Shown here: positions 1 through 5,146 of the stretch, piece after piece
Position numbering within the stretch: position 1 is the stretch's first letter
How the letters are laid out: the number at the start of each line of letters is the position of its first letter
Assembly (NCBI GenBank): GCA_050697155.1
Contig: JBOGZD010000123.1
Coordinates: 1 to 8,498 of the forward strand
DNA: 8,498 nucleotides
Direction: 5' to 3'
From: JBOGZD01 sp050697155
GTDB taxonomy: Bacteria; Actinomycetota; Thermoleophilia; Solirubrobacterales; 70-9
Notes under the pieces: generated by a model
Databases searched by the model: none
Told to the model about the DNA's origin: nothing
Seen by the model: the letters and a program-made list of their open reading frames with translations, nothing else
Position numbers and translations under genes: made by a program

Positions 1-1
1 G

Positions 2-100
2 GCGATCACCTGCCGGCTTCAGGGCCGCTCGCTGTTCGCCTATCTGGTCGAGGTCTCCCAAGCCTCCATCCGCGGTCAGCCCGCGCCCGCGCTGGTCTGA
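2..100 (+). CDS. IS66-family transposase, C-terminal fragment
   Basis: This is an open frame with no start in the window. It translates to 32 residues beginning AITCRLQGRSLFAYLVEV and ending GQPAPALV before TGA. The pattern TCRLQGRS-(L/P)F-x-(Y/F)LVE followed by a short tail with GQPAP is the usual C-terminal end of IS66 (TnpC-type, DDE) transposases, which catalyse cut-and-join movement of the element. Only the extreme C-terminus is visible, so the catalytic residues cannot be checked. The gene appears to be cut by the window edge rather than degraded. Support comes from the IS66-like terminal repeat 7-22 bases downstream of the stop. Confidence 0.72.
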   Translation, partial: AITCRLQGRSLFAYLVEVSQASIRGQPAPALV

Positions 101-106
101 GCCGGA

Positions 107-122
107 CCGACTGAACGCTTAC
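107..122 (-). repeat. IS66-type terminal inverted repeat (right end)
   Basis: The reverse complement reads GTAAGCGTTCAGTCGG. The outermost GTAAGCG is characteristic of IS66-family ends. It lies just after the transposase stop codon, which is the expected position for the right inverted repeat. The partner repeat is outside the window. Confidence 0.65.
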
Positions 123-140
123 GGGTTCGGGGTTCGGAGG

Positions 141-494
141 CTAGCGCGGCGGCTCGTGCAGGCCGAAGCTCGACCCCTGATCGTCCTTGCAGACGGCAAA
201 CCGCCCGAACCGCGCGACCGTGTCGGGGTCGTCCTCCTTGGCGGGGGGGTCGTCGATCTGGCCGCCGAGCTCACGCACTCGCGCCAGGGCCGCATCGAGG
301 TCGCCGACCCGGAAGAACAGGTAGGGGCTGGCGCCGGGATCGCCCCCATGGATCCCGCCCGGGACGTTCGGCGTGGTGATCGCCGCCCCGTTGGCCTCGT
401 CGGCAAACTCCCAGCCGAACAGGCCGCCGTAGAACTCGCGCGCACGATCGACGTCGCCCACGCCCAACGAGAAGAAGCTCATCTCACCGCTCAT
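141..494 (-). CDS. VOC-superfamily (glyoxalase/bleomycin-resistance fold) protein
   Basis: A small cytosolic protein of 117 residues, the usual length for single-chain VOC proteins. Two beta-alpha-beta-beta-beta modules are visible. The first (about residues 4-50) contains FFSLGVGDVDRAREFYGGLFGWEF and a TPNVPGGIHGG turn. The second (about 57-117) contains YLFFRVGDLDAALARVRELGG and ends SSFGLHEPPR. VOC members bind metals or small ligands in dioxygenases, lyases and resistance proteins; the reaction here cannot be assigned. The classical first-strand metal His is not evident, so a ligand-binding role is possible. The start at 494 was chosen because the VOC fold begins at once (MSGEMSFF). An in-frame ATG at 638 would add 48 low-complexity, non-homologous-looking residues and would run into the promoter region of the next gene. 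No good ribosome binding site precedes 494, so a leaderless or weakly initiated message is likely. The stop lies only 18 bases from the IS66 end, so the insertion spared the coding region. Confidence 0.85.
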   Translation of the reverse strand: MSGEMSFFSLGVGDVDRAREFYGGLFGWEFADEANGAAITTPNVPGGIHGGDPGASPYLFFRVGDLDAALARVRELGGQIDDPPAKEDDPDTVARFGRFAVCKDDQGSSFGLHEPPR

Positions 495-583
495 GGACGC
501 GAGCCTAGGGTAGCCCCGGGCCGCGGTCTTGGATGAATTGAACCGGGGCCATGAGGATCGGGGCATCCGGCCTCCGTTCCCCC

Positions 584-614
584 TTGACTTCAACCGCACT
601 TGAAGACTCACAAT
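584..614 (+). promoter_or_regulatory. Candidate MerR-type promoter and operator for the MBL-fold gene
   Basis: A -35-like TTGACT (584-589, 5/6 match) and a -10-like CACAAT (609-614, 4/6) are separated by 19 bp, longer than the normal 17. A perfect 6-bp inverted repeat, CTTCAA (588-593) and TTGAAG (600-605), sits in the spacer with six bases between its arms. An overlong 19-bp spacer filled by a dyad is the signature of promoters activated by MerR-family regulators. The 18-bp dyad starts at the fifth base of the -35, as I recall for soxS (dyad CCTCAAGTTAACTTGAGG). Transcription would start about 35 bases upstream of the ATG at 655. No MerR gene lies in this window. The sequence match is visible; the regulator is inferred. 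Confidence 0.5.
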
Positions 615-654
615 GGTGACCCCGAATGCGCTCGGCACAAGGAGGTAGCGACCG

Positions 655-1311
655 ATGAAGGAGCTCGTTCAGATGGACTCGGCGATCGAGGGCCTCTACG
701 CCTCGGCGCCCGAGTCGCTGCCGTTCGCGCCCGCACTCGACATTCGCGCGTTCCTGCTGCAGCGCGACCACGGCAACGTGCTCGTCTACAGCGTCGCCGG
801 GCTCGAGTCCGACGCCGCGGCGATCGACGATCTGGGCGGCATATCACGCCATTACCTCAACCACCGCCACGAGGCGATGTTCGCCTCCGACTGGGTCAAG
901 GCGCCGCTGTTCGTGCACGAGAACGAGCGGCGGTCGGTGGCCAAGCGCTACCACGTGCGCGGGACCTTCTCCAAGGGCCACGTCCTCGACGACGACTTCG
1001 AGGTGATCCCCGCCCCCGGGCACACCAGCGGCGCGACGGCGTTTCTGTGGGAGAGCGGGAAGCACAGGATGCTGTTCACAGGCGACACGATCTACCTCGC
1101 CGACGACGAATGGGTCGCGGCGGTACTGGAATCGAGCGACCGCGACGCCTACATCGAAAGCCTCGAGCTGACCCGCGAGCTCGATTTCGACGTTCTCGTT
1201 CCGTGGGCGGCGACCGGCGGGCGGCCCTACCACGCCTGGACCGACAAGGCCGACGCCCAGCGGCGAATCGACGCGATCCTCGAGCGGGTCCGCGCCGGGG
1301 CGGACCACTGA
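655..1311 (+). CDS. Metallo-beta-lactamase-fold hydrolase-like protein with degenerate metal motif
   Basis: Encodes 218 residues, the usual size for a compact MBL-fold protein, with no signal peptide, so it is probably cytosolic. The fold is recognisable from its order of motifs: an N-terminal strand pair with DHGNVLVYS (38-46), the LNHRHEAMF segment (68-76) where the zinc motif HxHxDH belongs, PGHTSG (121-126, His123), TGDTIYL (142-148, Asp144), and a late His193 in PYHAWTD. In the main motif H70 and H72 are kept, but the following Asp-His pair is replaced by Glu-Ala-Met, so the second metal site looks incomplete. The protein may bind one metal or have a changed role; the substrate cannot be named. 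The start is well supported by AAGGAGGT at 639-646, eight bases before ATG. The gene is convergent with tetR, 13 bases apart, and is probably not part of the copper regulon because it has its own MerR-like promoter. Confidence 0.85.
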   Translation: MKELVQMDSAIEGLYASAPESLPFAPALDIRAFLLQRDHGNVLVYSVAGLESDAAAIDDLGGISRHYLNHRHEAMFASDWVKAPLFVHENERRSVAKRYHVRGTFSKGHVLDDDFEVIPAPGHTSGATAFLWESGKHRMLFTGDTIYLADDEWVAAVLESSDRDAYIESLELTRELDFDVLVPWAATGGRPYHAWTDKADAQRRIDAILERVRAGADH

Positions 1312-1324
1312 CGAGGGTATGCGG

Positions 1325-1978
1325 CTAAACGCCTGAGGCTCCCCGGACCAGCGCGCGGGCGAGCGTCCGGCCTGCTGTCTCGGGCTCGAACCGCTCCGGC
1401 GCCGCCAGCAGCGCCCGAGCGGCTCCCTCGGCCGCGCCGATGATCGCGAAGGCGGTCAGCTCGCCGGTGGTCTGCGGGTCCTCCACCCCACGTCGCCGCA
1501 GCCAATCCTCGGTCACCGCGGCCAGGGTGTTGACGATCTGCGCTCGGCCGCGCTGGATGCGGCTTGCGATCGCGGCGTTGGCGCCTCCCTCGCAGAGGAG
1601 GACGATCCGGTAGGTGTCGGGCGACTCGGCCACCGAGCGCAGGAACGCGGTGATCGCCTGCGCCACGGTCCTCTCGAGGTCGTCCTCGGCCCGGGTCGGG
1701 ATCGCGGCGGCGATGTCGCCGAGGATCCGCTCCTCCTCGCGCTCCACGAGCGCGGTGAACAGCTCGTCCTTGCCGGCGAAGGAGTCGTAGATCACCGGCT
1801 TGGTGACCCCCGCCCGCTCCGCGATCGCCTCCATCGAGGCGCCGGCGAACCCGCGCTCCAGGAACACGGCGTAGGCGGCATCGAGCAGCATCGGGCGCCG
1901 GACCTCCGCGGCGAGGCGCGGCGCACGCGTCCGACCCGTTCCCGTCGAGCCTCTCTGGGTCTTGATGCCCCCGCTCAT
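1325..1978 (-). CDS. TetR/AcrR-family transcriptional regulator
   Basis: A 217-residue protein, typical of TetR regulators, which are dimeric ligand-responsive DNA-binding proteins and mostly repressors. The N-terminal DNA-binding domain covers about residues 26-75: MLLDAAYAVFLERGFAGAS, then the helix-turn-helix MEAIAERAGVTKPVIYDSFAGKDELF, which fits the family signature very well. Residues 80-217 form the variable helical ligand-binding and dimer domain, so the inducer cannot be predicted. The first 20 residues are a basic, disordered-looking extension. The ATG at 1978 has no Shine-Dalgarno sequence, suggesting a leaderless or short-leader transcript. The gene is divergent from the cupredoxin gene at 2086. 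A palindrome at 2020-2033 lies between them and recurs twice before the 3287 operon, so this protein is the likely regulator of the whole copper cluster, itself included. Function as a TetR regulator is secure; its targets are inferred. Confidence 0.93.
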   Translation of the reverse strand: MSGGIKTQRGSTGTGRTRAPRLAAEVRRPMLLDAAYAVFLERGFAGASMEAIAERAGVTKPVIYDSFAGKDELFTALVEREEERILGDIAAAIPTRAEDDLERTVAQAITAFLRSVAESPDTYRIVLLCEGGANAAIASRIQRGRAQIVNTLAAVTEDWLRRRGVEDPQTTGELTAFAIIGAAEGAARALLAAPERFEPETAGRTLARALVRGASGV

Positions 1979-2085
1979 GCTGCCGAGGGTACAGTGAGCG
2001 ATAGCTGTATGGTCGATCCCTACTGGCGGTAGCTATACGCTGCCCGCGCCGGCCAGGGCGCGGCGGAGCGAGAGGAGGAGAAACG
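1979..2085. promoter_or_regulatory. Divergent tetR / cupredoxin regulatory region
   Basis: These 107 bases must hold both divergent promoters. The middle part (about 1990-2040) is AT-richer than its surroundings and full of dyads: TACAG (1990-1994) with CTGTA (2005-2009), ATAGCT (2001-2006) with AGCTAT (2031-2036), and the CTAC-N5-GTAG operator candidate at 2020-2033. TATACG at 2034-2039 is a weak -10-like candidate for the plus strand, but no convincing -35 pairs with it. The distal part (2041-2085) is G-rich leader ending in the AGGAGG ribosome binding site for the cupredoxin. Confidence 0.55.
2020..2033 (+). promoter_or_regulatory. Candidate TetR operator, copy 1
   Basis: CTACTGGCGGTAGC is a near-palindrome (CTAC-N5-GTAG) centred at 2026. 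It lies 41 bases upstream of the tetR start and 52 upstream of the cupredoxin start. The same motif occurs at 3239-3252 and 3252-3265. The position between divergent regulator and target genes is classical for an autoregulated TetR operator. Binding itself is inferred. Confidence 0.62.
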
Positions 2086-2466
2086 GTGGTGACGAGGAGT
2101 CCGAGGCGGATTCGGATCCGGAAGCGATCGATCCTGGCGGCGCTCGCCGCCGCACTTGCCTGCGTGGCGGCGTTCGGGGGGGTTGCAGGTGCGGGCGGCT
2201 CGAAGACGGTGAAGGTCGGAGACGACTTCTTCAACCCCGCCAAGCTCAAGGTCGCCAAGGGGACCAAGGTGAAGTTCAAGTGGGTCGACACCCGGAACCC
2301 CCACAACGTCGCCAAGAAGAGGGGCCCCGGCCGGGACTTCGCCTCCGATACCACCGACGACCCCGGGGTGAACTACCGCAAGAAGTTCAAGCGAGCCGGC
2401 CGCTACAAGCTGATCTGCACCATCCACCCCGACACGATGGTGCTCCGCCTCAAGGTTCGCCGCTGA
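2086..2466 (+). CDS. Secreted small cupredoxin (plastocyanin/amicyanin-like, basic)
   Basis: A 126-residue exported blue-copper electron carrier. The N-terminus is basic (RSPRRIRIRKR) followed by a hydrophobic segment (about 15-37), a Sec-type signal with likely cleavage near AGA-GG. The mature part starts around KTVKVGDDFFNPAKLKVAKG, the usual first strands of plastocyanin-like domains. A full type-1 copper set is visible: His73 in NPHNV, then Cys111, His114 and Met118 in CTIHPDTM. The spacing C-x2-H-x3-M is one longer on the Met side than amicyanin (C-x2-H-x2-M). The mature protein is strikingly rich in Lys and Arg. Its start is GTG at 2086, with AGGAGG at 2073-2078; a second GTG follows immediately and could also be used. 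It is convergent with the next cupredoxin gene (24 bases between stops). It probably shuttles electrons outside the membrane for the neighbouring oxidases; the partner is inferred. Cys26 is a poor lipobox, so a lipoprotein is unlikely. Confidence 0.88.
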   Translation: MVTRSPRRIRIRKRSILAALAAALACVAAFGGVAGAGGSKTVKVGDDFFNPAKLKVAKGTKVKFKWVDTRNPHNVAKKRGPGRDFASDTTDDPGVNYRKKFKRAGRYKLICTIHPDTMVLRLKVRR

Positions 2467-2490
2467 CCCGGCGCGGGCCGAACCGCCAGC

Positions 2491-3222
2491 TCAGCGCAGC
2501 TTCACCGTCGTCCGCGCCCGGCCCGTGTTTCCCGCGGCGTCCTTGGCCGTGCCCTTGACCTTGAGCTTGACCCGCTCCGAGTCGTCGAGCAGGCGCTTGC
2601 CCTTCGAGGTCAGCTCGGCGGCGACCCGGTTGCCGCCACGGTCCAGCCGCGTCTTGGCGGCGGCGATCTTGCCCTTCCCCCCGGCGACCTTCACGCTCAG
2701 CCGCAGGTCGGCGGGCTCGTCGACCTTGGCCCGCAGGCGCAGCTCCCCGGCCCGCAGGACCTTGCCGATCTTCCCGTCGCGAGCGCGGAGCGAGAGCGAG
2801 GGCGCCTCGTTGTCCCCTCCCCCCTCGCCGCTGACGGTCAGGGTCCCCTCCATGAAGGGGTGGATGCTGCAGATGAAGGGGTAGCTGCCCCCGCCCAAGG
2901 CCTCCGCGCCCCCCACGGGCACCTCGGTGGGCGCGCCGACGGTCTCGGAGCGGAATAGCGGCTCGGCCCCCGGGCCGATCTCCGTCGAGGTGACGTCGTG
3001 GGGAGCGGTGAAGTCGAGGTTGAGGAAGCTGAGCGACTCGCCGCTCTCGATCGTGACCGTCGGGTTGAGATAGGTCGTCGGTGCGGGGCCGGCGACCACC
3101 TGCTCGGCCGCGGCCGCGGCGGCGAGCGGACCGCCGAACGCGGCGACGGCCCCGGCGACGCCGCCGACCAGGGCCCGGCGCCAGCCGGCGGATCGCTCCC
3201 CTCGCACCCTCTCGCTGCCCAT
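2491..3222 (-). CDS. Secreted cupredoxin with C-terminal Ig-like domain
   Basis: A 243-residue exported protein. Residues 1-39 look like a signal peptide with an arginine pair (GWRRALVGG) and a long alanine-rich core. The RR is only weakly Tat-like. Residues about 40-132 are a cupredoxin domain with type-1 ligands His75 (APHDV), Cys118, His121 and Met124 in CSIHPFM, the amicyanin/pseudoazurin spacing. After a GEGGGDNEAP linker, residues about 140-243 form a lysine/arginine-rich beta domain ending KGTAKDAAGNTGRARTTVKLR, typical of bacterial Ig-like repeats in secreted actinobacterial proteins. The copper domain is strongly acidic, with Arg91 as essentially its only basic residue, whereas the tail is basic and may bind the cell wall. 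The ATG at 3222 directly precedes the signal peptide; GGAG is too close to be a good ribosome binding site, so a short-leader message is likely. It is divergent from the 3287 operon and shares two operator candidates with it. Confidence 0.87.
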   Translation of the reverse strand: MGSERVRGERSAGWRRALVGGVAGAVAAFGGPLAAAAAAEQVVAGPAPTTYLNPTVTIESGESLSFLNLDFTAPHDVTSTEIGPGAEPLFRSETVGAPTEVPVGGAEALGGGSYPFICSIHPFMEGTLTVSGEGGGDNEAPSLSLRARDGKIGKVLRAGELRLRAKVDEPADLRLSVKVAGGKGKIAAAKTRLDRGGNRVAAELTSKGKRLLDDSERVKLKVKGTAKDAAGNTGRARTTVKLR

Positions 3223-3238
3223 CGCTCCGTTTGTTACT

Positions 3239-3252
3239 GTACCGACAGTAGC
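3239..3252 (+). promoter_or_regulatory. Candidate TetR operator, copy 2
   Basis: GTACCGACAGTAGC matches copy 3 at 12 of 14 positions. Its arms are GTAC/GTAG rather than a perfect CTAC/GTAG, so it may be the weaker site. Its centre (3245) is 13 bp from the centre of copy 3, so two dimers would sit on different faces of the helix. Confidence 0.58.
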
Positions 3253-3265
3253 TACCGACGGTAGC
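3252..3265 (+). promoter_or_regulatory. Candidate TetR operator, copy 3 (perfect palindrome)
   Basis: CTACCGACGGTAGC is part of the perfect inverted repeat GCTACC-GAC-GGTAGC at 3251-3265. It lies 21 bases before the start of the 619-residue copper protein gene, where a bound repressor would block transcription. It is the best of the three copies and defines the consensus STACYGRCRGTAGC. Confidence 0.65.
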
Positions 3266-3286
3266 AACACGGGCCGAGGAGGCGTT

Positions 3287-5146
3287 ATGGGGAAGCGAGT
3301 GGGCGTCCGCTGGGGGATCGCGATCGCGTTGCTGCTCGCGCTCGCCGCCGCGGCCACGATCTCGCCGCTCGCCGCTCCCGCCGCGCCGCCATCGGGCCCC
3401 CCGCAGCCGGAGCTCGACGCGATCCTGCCGCTGGAGAAGGAGCCCTGCGCCTACGAGGGCAACGACTCCTACGAGAAGCGCCTCTACAAGATCGAGGGCT
3501 GGAAGGGCCCCGAGTACGAGCGCTATCCGGGCGCGTGCGAGCGGATGCGCTTCGCCTACGGCCCGATCCTGATCGAGCCGGGGAAGAACAACGTGCTAGT
3601 CGAGCCGATCACGATCCAGTCCCCGCGGCGCGACGGCTACATGACCCGCTTCGAGCCCAACCTGGTGCTCGCCGACGGCACCGTCCCCCCGGTCGAGCGG
3701 GTCCACCTCCATCACGGGACCTGGCTGTCCTCGAACGCGATCTCGGGCAGCGGGGGCGGAGGCCTGGGGCCGTTCATGGCCGCCGGCGAGGAGAAGACGA
3801 TCAGCCCGTGGCCGCGCGGGTACGGGATGCCGGTCCAAGCGACCGAGCTGTGGTTCCTGCTCTACATGGTCCACTCCGCCGTGCCGAACCCGATGGTCGG
3901 CTACATCACCTACGACATCGACTTCATCCCCGAGGACAAGGGCGATGACCTGGGGATCAAGCCCGCCTATCCGGTCTGGCTCGACGTCCGGCCGTCCGCC
4001 TATCCGGTCTTCAACGTCCAGCGCCGGTTCGGCGGGAAGGACGGCAAGTGCACCTGGCCGACCGAGCAGTGCGCGAACTTCGACCCCTGGGGCGAGCAGG
4101 CCGTGGGCCAGGGCGAGCCGGGGCAGGGACACGGCACCGACTTCGAGCTTCCCGGCGCGGGTGAGCGGCTGGGCCCGATCTCCAACTGGCAGGGGGGCAC
4201 GCTGATCGGGCTCGGCGGCCACCTGCACCCCGGCGGCCTCACCGACAACATCGACCTGGTGCGAAACGGCCGCTCCAAACGGATCCTCACCAGCGAGGCG
4301 ATCTACTGGCACCACCGCAAGCACCGCTTACCCGGCGGTCCCCCGACCTCGTGGGACCTGTCGATGACGGTGACCGGGCTGCCGTACTGGGGCATCAAGC
4401 TGAAGCCCGAGGACAGCCTGCGCATCAGCGCCACTTACGACACCACCCACCAGGCGTCCTACGAGGACATGGGCATAGCGATCGGCCTGATCGCCCCCAG
4501 CCGGGCAGACGGGACCCGGACCGCGCCGGGCCTCAACCCGTTCAAGGCGCCGCGCGAGCGCAGCAAGGAGTGCAGATCGCTGCGCAAGCGGATCCGCGGC
4601 CCGGCCTCGGACCTCGAGAGGTTCGGCCTGGACGCCCGGCGGCCGAAGCTGTGCGTGCGCGGACTTCCAACCCACGGTCACCAGGCGGCGAACGGCAACT
4701 ACGGGTACGCGTCGGGGGACTGGGACGCGCCCCCGGGATCCCCGACCCAATCGGTGAACATCCTCAACTTCCAGTACGGGCCCGGGGACCTCTCGACCGC
4801 CTCGACCCGTGGCGTGCCGCAGGTGCCGTTGGGGTCGAACCTGCAGTTCAACAACCTCGAGGGGGCGCTGATCCTGCATACGGTCACCACCTGCCGCTTC
4901 CCGTGCAAGGGGCCGACCGGCGCCGCCTATCCGATCGCCGACGGGCAGACCAGCACCGGCCGCGCGGTCGACCTGGACTCGTCCGAGATGGGGCTCGGGG
5001 TGCCGGCCATCGGCCCGGCCACTAACCGGCTCAGCTGGCGGACGCCGGTCACCCGTGAGGCCGGTTATGAGCCCGGCGAGGTGGTCACTTACTTCTGCCG
5101 CATCCACCCGTTCATGCGCGGGGCCTTCCAGGTCAGCGAGGGATGA
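3287..5146 (+). CDS. Secreted PHM/SURNod19-like copper protein fused to a C-terminal cupredoxin domain
   Basis: A 619-residue exported protein and first gene of the operon. Residues 1-33 are a signal peptide (basic start, hydrophobic core, AAPAAP end). Residues about 85-405 show in order HLHHG (His142, His143), FLLYMVHSAVP (His196), GGHLHPGG (His312, His314) and THQASYEDMGIAIG (Met395). HH, H, HxH and M in this order are the six ligands of the two copper centres of peptidylglycine/dopamine monooxygenases (PHM: H107, H108, H172, H242, H244, M314). The same motifs are recalled from the plant SURNod19 family. Residues about 490-619 form a type-1 copper domain: His531 (ILHTVT), then Cys604, His607, Met610 in CRIHPFM. 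Nine cysteines could form disulfides. A secreted copper-dependent hydroxylase whose cupredoxin passes electrons to it is my inference; no activity is shown for this family. AGGAGG (3277-3282) precedes the ATG. The stop overlaps the next start (ATGA), indicating coupled translation. Confidence 0.8.
   Translation: MGKRVGVRWGIAIALLLALAAAATISPLAAPAAPPSGPPQPELDAILPLEKEPCAYEGNDSYEKRLYKIEGWKGPEYERYPGACERMRFAYGPILIEPGKNNVLVEPITIQSPRRDGYMTRFEPNLVLADGTVPPVERVHLHHGTWLSSNAISGSGGGGLGPFMAAGEEKTISPWPRGYGMPVQATELWFLLYMVHSAVPNPMVGYITYDIDFIPEDKGDDLGIKPAYPVWLDVRPSAYPVFNVQRRFGGKDGKCTWPTEQCANFDPWGEQAVGQGEPGQGHGTDFELPGAGERLGPISNWQGGTLIGLGGHLHPGGLTDNIDLVRNGRSKRILTSEAIYWHHRKHRLPGGPPTSWDLSMTVTGLPYWGIKLKPEDSLRISATYDTTHQASYEDMGIAIGLIAPSRADGTRTAPGLNPFKAPRERSKECRSLRKRIRGPASDLERFGLDARRPKLCVRGLPTHGHQAANGNYGYASGDWDAPPGSPTQSVNILNFQYGPGDLSTASTRGVPQVPLGSNLQFNNLEGALILHTVTTCRFPCKGPTGAAYPIADGQTSTGRAVDLDSSEMGLGVPAIGPATNRLSWRTPVTREAGYEPGEVVTYFCRIHPFMRGAFQVSEG

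Larger units (their letters stand above)
1..122 (+). mobile_element. Right end of an IS66-family insertion sequence (partial)
   Basis: The window opens inside an insertion sequence. It holds the last 32 codons of an IS66-type transposase (stop at 98-100), 22 bases of downstream sequence, and a terminal repeat ending at 122. Read inward from 122, the end is GTAAGCGTTCAGTCGG, which matches the GTAAGCG start that I know for IS66-family ends. The next eight bases (123-130, GGGTTCGG) would be the 8-bp target duplication typical of the family. The left end lies outside the window, so neither the duplication nor completeness of the element can be confirmed. Confidence 0.72.
3223..3286. promoter_or_regulatory. 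Divergent regulatory region between cupredoxin and copper oxidase operon
   Basis: Only 64 bases separate two divergent starts, so both promoters overlap the two tandem operator copies at 3239-3265. A further perfect inverted repeat, TACTGT (3235-3240) with ACAGTA (3245-3250), overlaps copy 2. I could not assign convincing -35/-10 pairs. TACAGT on the minus strand (3236-3241) is a possible -10 that would give a nearly leaderless cupredoxin message. AGGAGG at 3277-3282 is the ribosome binding site for the plus-strand gene. Confidence 0.6.

Noticed and set aside
495..638. N-terminal extension of the VOC protein from an ATG at 638
   Set aside because: The 48 extra residues do not fit the fold and overlap the divergent promoter-like element at 584-614.
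2161..2163. Lipoprotein cysteine (Cys26) in the small cupredoxin
   Set aside because: The preceding residues (ALA) do not fit a lipobox well, and a conventional signal-peptidase site follows a few residues later.
1227..2354. Minus-strand open frame of 375 codons covering tetR and part of the cupredoxin
   Set aside because: It crosses the operator region and overlaps two well-supported genes in other frames, and its product is low-complexity Arg/Gly-rich sequence.
2467..2490. Possible hairpin terminator between the convergent cupredoxin genes
   Set aside because: Only short GC arms (GGCG/CGCC) with a long loop and no U-tract; not distinguishable from GC-rich background.
3235..3250. Perfect inverted repeat TACTGT-ACCG-ACAGTA as a separate operator
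   Set aside because: It overlaps operator copy 2 and has no second copy in the window, whereas the CTAC-N5-GTAG motif recurs three times and is the simpler explanation.
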